From Branchiostoma belcheri (Eukaryota; Chordata; Leptocardii; Amphioxiformes; Branchiostomatidae), in contig NW_017803080.1 in assembly GCF_001625305.1 (NCBI RefSeq), positions 431,817 to 495,816 on the forward strand: 64,000 nucleotides of DNA. Reading direction: 5' to 3'. This document shows positions 56,451-64,000 of the stretch, piece by piece. A model generated the notes under the pieces. That model was not told where the DNA came from, did not search any database, and saw only the letters and a program-made list of their open reading frames with translations. Within the stretch, counting starts at the first letter, position 1, and each line of letters begins with the position of its first letter. Made by a program: the position numbers and the translations under genes.

Positions 56451-58146
56451 CTTACTACTATCCAGAAAAAATACAATTTTCTCATAGTAGCCTTACTAAT
56501 AGGTACTTTCCGAACATTTTGTAAATTTTGTAGTATTTTGCTGAAATTTGTTCTCTAATGCCAGTTACTACTTCATTTTACATAATGCTATATGTTTCAC
56601 GTAGTGTTAGACAAGTTCATAAAATTATGTTGTTTATTTATAAATTGTTAGTTCTATCTCGTATTTCTTGCTTAATTTTTATGTAATTTGAAAATGAGCC
56701 CATCAGGACTGACCATTTTATGTATGACACAATGGAACCATTTACTTATGCATGTATATTGATTTACTTTAAGGTCAACCTATAGTTTCTATGACCTTGT
56801 CACTTGTTTGTGAAAGTGCGCGTGCAAAACTTGCAAGTCGCAACGTTCATAAACTCAACTTTATGTACACCTTGATTACCTAAATTTAAAAAGAGAAAGT
56901 TTTTTTTTTAAATTCTTACTCTTTCATTTCATTTCATTTTTATTTATTTACCCAGGGTAAACATGTCGCCGCAAGGGCGTTTTTCAATGTTCCCTGCGGA
57001 CATATACATTTACAAAATATACTTATTAGCTTAAAATAACAAACAGGAAAACAAAGGTACAATTAGCTTAATTGCAAAAATAACATATTGGTAAAGTGCT
57101 TCAAAATCAGACGGTAAACTAATAACTTATATGAAACAAGCGAATAAAATGCAACAAATAAAATAAATAAAGAAGGTAATGGAAATTTGCATATCAATGT
57201 ATGCTCTTTATGTAATTCCAAAAGAAACCGCTAGAGTTACACGTAACCTTGTAACACGGTGTTTATATTCTTGTTTAGTCTTGACTGACGAGTTTTTCCA
57301 ATGTATTCGAATTAGCTTGGAAGCTTACGGAACAGTGAGCATTGCCTCTGTAAATGAAGATTGTTTACTTGTGCGAAGAAACAAAGATATAGTTTTAATA
57401 TATCTCTATTTGCAAAATCATGCCCGAAGGCTAAAGACATAGCCTAAGAATAACCTTAGATAGTTTTAGGCAATGAAATCACATGAATGACGTCATTTTG
57501 ACGTCATACTACGTCATAATGATATTAAAATTTCAAATTCTTAATTATTACTAGTACAAAAAAAATTGTGACCCTAAACCTTGTTACCTATGGGCCTGGG
57601 GTCAAAGGTCATCGACATGGCTTCTTCATAGATTAATGAAACTATATATACTTAAAAATCACAAAATAAAGCTATATTCGTGCAAAACAATTTAGGGGTC
57701 AGTTTTGACCCCATACAGTAAGAATCGTCGCAAAAAAACCTACGGTCGCTTGAGGGCTAAAGTAAGCATGAGAGGTCAGAGGTCAACATGAAGTGGTCGG
57801 ATCACTTTAGACGCCCTCGTTTTGTGTGTCTTTCCAAGGCTTGGTCTTTCTGAGGAAGACGTAAGTTCTGTTGGTTTGAGCCGGTGGATTTTCTTGCTGC
57901 TTTACGCTACGTACTAGGTATGTACGGACTCGCTATATGCATGTTACTAACGGACAAAAAGAAGAGTATTTTAAAACGCACTGGTGTTATTTTTGGGCTA
58001 TTTTGTATACCAGCTGGATTTTGTATACAAGCTCTCACTAATGGTATTCATAGTGGATAACTTGATGTTTGCAATTGTCTTTTCGTGCTCGAGGTGTGGC
58101 TCTCCTCAAACACGGGACCTAAAGCCTTTCTTCGTATTCAAGAGAA
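56451..58146. other. gene-free stretch
   Basis: No exon recognised. 57450-57560 resembles the TGACGTCA-bearing part of the piggyBac-like MITE ('aatgaaatcacatgaatgac', 'ctacgtcataatga'), so a decayed copy or a relative may start there. Confidence 0.4.
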
Positions 58147-58447
58147 CTTAGTACACCCTAATATTCTGTCATAAACACTTTTGGTACAGTTATGTTGAAT
58201 ACCATTTAGTTTCAGGGAAAACCTATCTAGAGAGTTTTGGCCAATAAAATCACATTAATGACGTCAAAATGACGTCATACTACGTCATAATGACAAAAAT
58301 TGTAGAAATGATAAATTTTTACGAGTACACCATCCTCTGAAAATTTGGTGGTCATACGACATACCGTTCGCGAGTTCTGAGGGGGGGGTCAAAACAGCCC
58401 CCCCCGGCCCCCCCATGCAAAAAAAAGCCCGGTCTAGGTAGGGTTAA
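58147..58447 (-). mobile_element. piggyBac-like MITE, copy C, truncated
   Basis: Reverse complement of the first 300 bp of copies A and B, ending 'cccggtctaggtaggg' and TTAA at 58444-58447. The other end is missing. Confidence 0.85.
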
Positions 58448-58744
58448 TAAGTGGTTCTGGGACGTTATCAACAACATCCCCCTTCGCAAAGTATTGATGA
58501 GAGGCTTATACAAAGGTAAGCAGATTTCAATATACTTTATTTCAAACTGCAGTTTGATTGTTTACCGTCAAAATAATTATATACAAACTATATATATCTG
58601 GTAGTAGAGGCGAAATGCTGTTTTGTTGCTGCATTTTTAAACCCTTTTCTACTTCTTGTGTCAAAGTCCAAGGTCAAAATTATGGATCAAGATTTTTAAA
58701 AAATCTAGAGCACTTGGGAAAGGAACTTAACAGGACTTTCCCCA

Positions 58745-59035
58745 CTAGAGCTCTCCGTGTTGTCCTGTGCAGAGTTGCGTGACGAAGTCTTTATTTGTGA
58801 CAGAGTACTGGCTGTATCGCCTACTACTCACATTGAATTGACTTGATATCTACAGAGCTCTATAGAAAACTGATCCCGTGACGCCAACCAACGAATTGGC
58901 TTGTTTTGGCGCAGAGCTCTCCGTGTTGTCCTGTGCAGAGTTGCTTGACGAAGTCTTTACAAAACTAAACCGTGACGCCAACCAACGAATTGGCTTGTTT
59001 TGGCGCAGAGCTCTGCGGGGGTATCGCGGAGGGCA
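58745..59035 (+). repeat. direct repeats of about 97 bp
   Basis: 'gtgacgccaaccaacgaatt' to 'ggcgcagagctct' occurs at 58877-58925 and again at 58973-59022. 'gagctctccgtgttgtcctg' with 'gtgacgaagtcttta' occurs at 58748 and 58915. The array leads into the 43-bp tandem repeat. Confidence 0.8.
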
Positions 59036-59255
59036 GTACGAGCAACCTCCATGGAGAAGCTCTGCAGAGCTGAAGGCTGAACGAGCAACCTCCATGGAGA
59101 AGCTCTGTAGAGCTGAAGGCTGTACGAGCAACCTCCATGGAGAAGCTCTGCAGAGCTGAGGGCTGAACGAGCAACCTCCATGGAGAAGCTCTGCAAAGCT
59201 GAGGGCTGTACGAGCAACCTCCATGGAGAAGCTCTGCAGAGCTTCTCCATGGAGG
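59036..59255 (+). repeat. 43-bp tandem repeat, five units
   Basis: 'agcaacctccatggagaagc' starts at 59041, 59084, 59127, 59170 and 59213, an exact 43-bp spacing. Units differ at one or two bases. All frames on both strands are partly open, but 43 is not a multiple of three and no gene is implied. Confidence 0.95.
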
Positions 59256-59270
59256 TTGCTCGTGCAGCCC
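59203..59270. repeat. 68-bp near-perfect palindrome
   Basis: The central 52 bp (59211-59262) are a perfect palindrome without a spacer (centre ctctgcagag). Eight further pairs on each side contain one mismatch. It is formed by the last 43-bp unit followed directly by its own reverse complement. Confidence 0.95.
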
Positions 59271-59667
59271 CTATTGAAGTTGCGGTGTTAACATGTGTCC
59301 TTCTGGGCCACGGTAACTTTGATATAGTGTTTGGAGAGTTTTTAACACGTTCTTTTAATACCCAGCCACCCCACAACCAGCATCTTTGGCTTGATGTAGG
59401 ATGGCAGGCTATCAAAAGAACCCGTTAAAAACTCAAAATGCTGTATCAAAATTCCCACCCGCCCGAAGCCTGCACAGGAAGCTACCATTATTAGAGCTCT
59501 GATTGCCATTATTAGAGCTCTGAGTCATCAAATACATCATAGGGAAAATGCGATTAACGACGTTTACAAAAGGCATACTATGTAAAAATGCAATATTAAT
59601 AGACATGTTCAACAGGTATCAAGTATTGCGAGGTGACACCGTGTGATTGTTCCTGTCCCCTCATCAG
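59271..59667. other. gene-free stretch
   Basis: Contains a short direct repeat 'ccattattagagctctga' at 59485-59524. No exon recognised. Confidence 0.4.
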
Positions 59668-62400
59668 GTGATAGCTGTGATCGCTGCTGTCCTGCGCTGA
59701 ACCGCTGGATGTCGCACCTGAGCCACATGCTGCAGCCCGTCTGCTGTTTCTGCTGTGCCACTGTCGTGAACGGCATGGCGGCTGTGGCCTGGGTGTACTA
59801 CATCCCCATCCTCATGTTGGTCAGTCACTTCTTGTTGACCAACGGAATGACAGACAGAATGGCAGAAAGACAGATAGAATGACAACCGCAACTGAAAATA
59901 AAACCTTCTTTTTATTTTGGAGGGAAGTAAATAAATCGCATGCGGTTCATATACTTTGCATTAAAATATTACAACTATTTGCACATGCTTGTTCTTGCAC
60001 ATCGAACAGCGTAGCTGCAAATATAAAATTGTCGAATTTGCCTAAAAGCACAACTTGACACACACGTAGGCAAATCCAGAAATGAAAACAATTTCATTTC
60101 TGCCCAGGAGCAATTTTTGTTGTATTTTGTAAGTAAAATGCATATTTTTCTGTCCAGCGCAATGACAGTTCAAGCAATTTTATATGCTGAAATTTAACAT
60201 CACATACTCAAATACTAAATTTAGATTATTCTTAATATTCATGCCAAGATTTCCCCAAACTCTACAAACTCTAGACACAAAATACTAATGAGCCATTGAT
60301 GTTGCGAACATGTAAGTTCACGTAGTTGCTGACAGCTGTTCACATGTTCACATTGAATGTTTACAGAGGTAGCGCTCACGGAAATTGGATTGTTTTTCAG
60401 GTGCATCTGATATATATCGGCATTTTTCGCTGGTGGCCGCAACAACGTTCCACGTGCTGGGAAACTGCATCGCAAGTGTCAGTCTAGTCATGATTCCCCT
60501 GGTGGCAGTTATCAACATCATCATTGCATTCGTAAGTTTGTCTTTTAGAATGTATGAAATGTTCTGACAAACTCAAGTAACCCGTAAATAATCTCATTAG
60601 GTTGGTAAACGAATGAACAGTAAAGTTCTTTGATCACAACCATTTATTTTTCACGAGCCAAAGTTTCGATGACCGTCTGTCATCTTCATCAAGGCAATTT
60701 GGACTAGTTCACTCTGCACTGATGCTAGATATTACTTGGTACATAGTACACTAATGGTTCACAGTGCACTGTTACTTGGTTCACAGTGCACTTAAGCTAG
60801 ATTTTACTGTTAACAATGCATTTCCGAACGTAGTAACAACAGACGGTCATTAAAACGTCGGCTCGTGAAAAAAAATGGTTGTGATCAATTAAAGAACTTT
60901 ATTTGCTATTCAAACTCAAGTAACGTTTTAACCTTTAACTAAATAAAGATGTTTGCAGCGGTAACACGTTTGAAGAAAAAATGCAGTATGATGGAGTAGT
61001 CGATGTATAAAAAATATAAGTCCTCGTCCCCTGACAGAGCGAGTCTGCGCTCTGGTTCGCTCGGGCACGGAAGTGCTTTAGGCCAACCGGCACGACACGA
61101 AATGCCGATCTGATGAACAGACTATATAAGAGTATCCACGCTAGCCTGGTAGTCATACCATCAGAGGCTGGAAGGTATGTTTACTGTGCTGGTAATGTTG
61201 CTCACCCAGCCAGGCCCATAAGTGAACGCTGTAGGTTTTGGCCCTGTCGGTTTCAATTACTTTCCATAGCCGACCGGCATTATCCTGAAAGGCCATTTGC
61301 AACAGCAAGCGTTCGGAAAAGCACTATGCTCTGTCGGGCCTGGAGCCGGTTAACACTTCTACGTCCTGACCAGGCTTGTAAAGAATGATTTAATCATAAT
61401 GATTCTCTACAAACCTGCCTAGCTCCTGCCTATATGCCCAGGCCAGGTACTGGCCCTTGCTCCCCTCTGTCAGGTACTTCCAGCCAGCCAGGGCAATAGT
61501 CTCTGCTTCTCTTAGGGTAATCCCTTTATCCCTCTGAATTTTGTCTTTTCACATCTTGGGTGGTCTTCCCCGTGGTCTAGGGATTTTGAAGCCTGGTCAG
61601 GACGTAATTGAGTGTATAATAAATCCTACTGACCATAGTCGTAGTAATACCAGATCGCCCAAAGAAAATAATCATCCATTTTTTTTTTTCAAACTCATAG
61701 CTATGTCTCAATTTCTCGTGAAAACATAAAGTCATGTCTCTGAGGGACAGTTACATCTAGTTTTCCAACGCTCCTTGTTGCGCCATACAGTTACGGTGAA
61801 ATGATTGTACAACTTGAACATAACAGGAACGAGGCAATCCTAGGAGCGTCTTTAGTCCTCCTGACTGGGGCCCTTACCTCAACAAACACCGGAGCGATAA
61901 TGTGGATAGACCATGTCAACCCGTACAACAGGGACAGCGACTGTCACAGCTTCCGATTGTGGAGGAAACCACCATGTGAGATCCAGATGAGACGCCATCA
62001 TGAATCAGACAGGTGTCATGACCTGAAGCAACTGTAATTTGAATTCCATGTAATAAGATCCAAATGAGATAAATGTTCAAGTAGGGTTTTTTTTCTACCC
62101 TGACCTCTGAAATTAAATTATCACCTTACAAATTTTAAGACCCTGTTTTATAACTATCAAATAATATTTACTTAATACATTGTACTTGTCCTTTGCAGGA
62201 AGCTCCTATCAAAGAGCTGACCTCTGTTGGAGCTAACAAAGCAGAGGAGTTAATGATGGAGCACGATTTCGCCATCGGTCTGTTCACACGGGCGAAAGAC
62301 CTGGAGACCAAGTACAGCAGATTGTTCTCACTCTTCAGTACTTGCCTTCAAAACTACTCCCACGCAAGACCTGTGGGAGAGGCAGAGCTGTTGTCACTTG
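59668..62400 (+). CDS. candidate exons of an unrecognised multi-pass membrane protein
   Basis: Four exon-like blocks with good splice sites and coding composition. 59668-59819 has a Cys-rich start (GDSCDRCC), VCCFCC and a helix AVAWVYYIPILML. 60401-60531 has HFSLVAATTFHVLGN and a helix VSLVMIPLVAVINIIIAF. 61791-61975 has EAILGASLVLLTGALTSTNT and WIDHVNPYNRDSDC. 62199-62400 has APIKELTSVGANKAEEL and LFTRAKDLETKYSRLFSLFS. A further block at about 62715 continues block four in phase (GEQRTEMATHVFQVAL). The phases between the first four do not agree directly, so exons are missing or a boundary is wrong. A four-helix protein such as the MS4A type is possible but unproven. Confidence 0.4.
60620..60905. 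mobile_element. fold-back element between exons of the membrane-protein gene
   Basis: 'aaagttctttgatcacaacc' to 'gaccgtctgt' (60622-60682) is the reverse complement of 60838-60902 ('acagacggtca', 'ggctcgtgaaaa', 'ggttgtgatca'). The spacer holds short direct repeats ('acttggttcacagtgcac'). Confidence 0.75.
60906..61360. other. gene-free stretch (presumed intron)
   Basis: No exon recognised. 'tagcctggtagtcatacc' and 'ggcctggagcc' recall the ends of other palindromic elements. Confidence 0.35.
61361..61605 (-). mobile_element. LINE ORF2 C-terminal fragment between 17-bp inverted repeats
   Basis: Minus strand about 61580-61425 reads RPRGRPPKMWKDKIQRDKG, then TLREAETIALAGWKYL: the 'RPRGRP...W...A...W' tail of jockey/RTE-like LINEs, decayed. 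It is flanked by 'acgtcctgaccaggctt' (61361-61377) and its exact complement (61589-61605). Confidence 0.6.
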
Positions 62401-62929
62401 GTATGGACTGTTTTACTTCAAAATACTAGGATTGACATGGGTGGCCCTGCAAACAGCAGGTATCAATAAAAAGTAGATTTCCTGAACAAACTCCGCAGTA
62501 CCAGGTGGGAAGTTTGTTGGATTTTAAAAACTATGCATAAATTGTATTTCAATCAAATGCCATAAATGTACTTAGGAATTCTTCCTGAAATATTTCTTTA
62601 CCCTAATACTTCAGTTTCATGGGACGGAAGTCTTATTTACTAGTAATTACGCCTTTAAAGTTTGTACACAGCATTTTTAAATGTATTTTCTTCTTTTTTT
62701 ATTATTATCTGTAGGGGAACAAAGAACTGAGATGGCGACGCATGTATTCCAGGTCGCCTTGAAATTTGGAAGACAGAGAAGCATCCATCTATCCGAAATC
62801 TGAACTTGTTGGCAATGCAGAAAAATGGTTTGTTGCCTAATAAATGTATGAATGTAATGAGTCACCACTGCTCAAAACTCTTGTTGAGAGAGACGCCCAA
62901 TTCGCCACACCAAACCTCCAAATTGTATT
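62401..62929. other. stretch with one possible exon
   Basis: Apart from the possible continuation exon at about 62715 (acceptor tattattatctgtag), no coding sequence is recognised. Confidence 0.35.
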
Positions 62930-63285
62930 GTTCATACTTCGCGCGTGCAGCGTTTCCACTGAATGCCATCCTCGTCACTCTGAATATCTACTCCCTTTAC
63001 ACCAACATCACCACTGACGAAGGGATAAAAGCACTACAGAACGATCTAGCAGACGCACCCACGGAAGCTATCTGCCAACTACTGGACAGGATATAAAACC
63101 TCTATATCTTCGAGTTCAACAGTGATCACTACATACAAGCCGAGGGCACAGTAGTGGGAACTGGCCTCCTCCTACGCGAATAACGCTTCGAAGAACGTTT
63201 CGTCTACAAAAAAAAAAAAAAAACCACTAGACCGTGGATATATGACATCTTTGCAGTCTGGACCTCATGGATGTCACCGTCAACA
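62930..63285 (+). mobile_element. Penelope-like reverse-transcriptase fragment, dead
   Basis: Reads ILVTLNIYSLYTNITTDEG and PTEAICQLLDRI, a stop, then LYIFEFNSDHYIQAEG and GTVVGTGLL, and after a frame change EERFVY, PWIYDIFAVW. These are the 'LDv.SLYTNIP', 'F.F....Y.Q..G.aMGt' and 'Y(I)DDiF.vW' boxes of PLE reverse transcriptase. The catalytic Asp pair is not intact, an A14 run interrupts it, and stops are present. Confidence 0.75.
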
Positions 63286-63766
63286 TTACGAAATGAGAAA
63301 TCATATCAGACTTTGTAGAATTGTTTATACACCAAACCGACAGACACAAATTCCTGAAGCGACTTCCTCGAACAGAGCTGCAAGAAGCTCTAAAATCAGT
63401 CAAGTTGGACCAGATCCGTATCCCTGCCGCCAGCCTCTTGTCCACTAAAACTGACCTGTGCATTACCTGGCACCAGACAAGAGAGATGAAAAGGTCAGCA
63501 TTTGGTTCTGTACGGTAACAGTTGTATGCTACACGCACTGTATCCAGATTCAAGGGAGACTGGTAATAATATCAACCTGGTACATATCTTGTCTTCGAGT
63601 TCTCTTACGAAGTGACATGATAATCACATTGCCATTGACACATCACTATGGATTTGTGCAATGAGATGTTAAAGCTTTGCAAAATAATGATAGAAGCTAG
63701 TAAGATTTTGAAATTTTTTACCCTTAAAAAATATTTATTATTACTTTCGTGCCCACTGTTTGACAG
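63286..63766. other. gene-free stretch
   Basis: Probably further PLE remnant and intron. No exon recognised. Confidence 0.35.
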
Positions 63767-64000
63767 GATCCGTCGCACCACGAAAGCAGCCTCCACCCAG
63801 ACCCTACTAGAGGATGACGCAGTCTCCACCCAGACCCTGCTAGAGGACGATACAGCCTCCACCCAGACCCTGCTAGAGGACGATACAGCCTCCACCCAGA
63901 CCCTGCTAGAGGACGATACAGCCTCCACCCAGACCCTGCTAGAGGACGATACAGCCTCCACCCAGACCCTGCTAGAGGACGACACAGGCTCCACCCAGAC
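63767..64000 (+). CDS. exon with 11-residue acidic repeat, runs off the window
   Basis: After an acceptor (ccactgtttgacag) the frame (one base completes the previous codon) reads IRRTTKA and then units of ASTQTLLEDDT: 33-bp repeats from about 63789 to the end, at least six, the first ones diverged. The unit mixes Thr/Gln with Leu-Leu-Glu-Asp-Asp. The opposite strand is also open (SSSRVWVEAV), so the strand choice rests on the acceptor and on the same-strand exons upstream. It may be the tail of the membrane protein at 59668-62400, but the connecting phase is not shown. Confidence 0.4.

Noticed and set aside
58850..59428. Several overlapping frames with repeated 'SFSMEVAR' or 'RATSMEKLCR' units
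   Set aside because: They come from the 43-bp tandem array; no splice or start support.
1..64000. CRISPR array or bacterial operon
   Set aside because: No regularly spaced repeats with unique spacers and no operon structure; the DNA is eukaryotic.

Overview
The window is eukaryotic, AT-rich, intron-containing DNA, most likely from a lancelet (cephalochordate, Branchiostoma type). The reasons are small phase-1 exons with GT-AG boundaries, metazoan extracellular domains (D8C, EGF, Ly6/uPAR, NHL), a CYP2-like P450, a ZU5 exon with ankyrin fragments, and a dense mix of tRNA-derived SINEs, CR1/jockey-like LINEs, Penelope-like elements (PLEs) and many inverted-repeat DNA elements. The organism is an inference; no marker gene proves it. 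Exons were assigned by eye from splice signals, reading phase and domain motifs.

Layout. 1-5 kb: repeats plus one isolated signal-peptide-like exon (2812-2878). 5.06-9.05 kb (+): a complete seven-exon gene for a small type I membrane protein (signal peptide, D8C domain, EGF, half EGF, transmembrane segment), with a possible alternative secreted last exon at 8376-8515. 10.8-11.3 kb: PLE remnant with inverted ends. 11.96-12.66 kb (+): a two-exon type I membrane microprotein with a CPPFC motif; a paralogous first exon lies at 16614-16734. 14-23 kb: repeats, an SGNH-domain pseudogene and a LINE tail. 24.2-25.4 kb (+): Ly6/uPAR (LU) domain protein lacking a visible first exon. 27.4-28.7 kb (+): ankyrin fragments and a ZU5 exon. 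31.8-34.1 kb (-): first three exons of a CYP2-like P450 with no heme-binding exons visible. 38.5-40.5 kb (-): frameshifted LINE with endonuclease and reverse transcriptase.

42.8-48.2 kb (+) holds the most interesting locus: a type II membrane protein with an N-terminal tail carrying five NPxY motifs, one transmembrane segment, a mucin-like stalk of 33-bp coding repeats and an NHL-repeat propeller. It carries two in-frame stops and a LINE insertion, so this allele looks broken. 49-50.6 kb: a possible promoter and exon. 54-59.3 kb: hairpin elements, a 43-bp tandem array and a 68-bp palindrome. 59.7-62.4 kb (+): exons of an unrecognised multi-pass membrane protein. 63.8 kb to the end: an exon with an 11-residue acidic repeat running out of the window.

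The genes share no visible pathway. Several encode small cell-surface proteins. A piggyBac-like MITE with TTAA flanks occurs three times and carries CREB/ATF and YY1 consensus sites.
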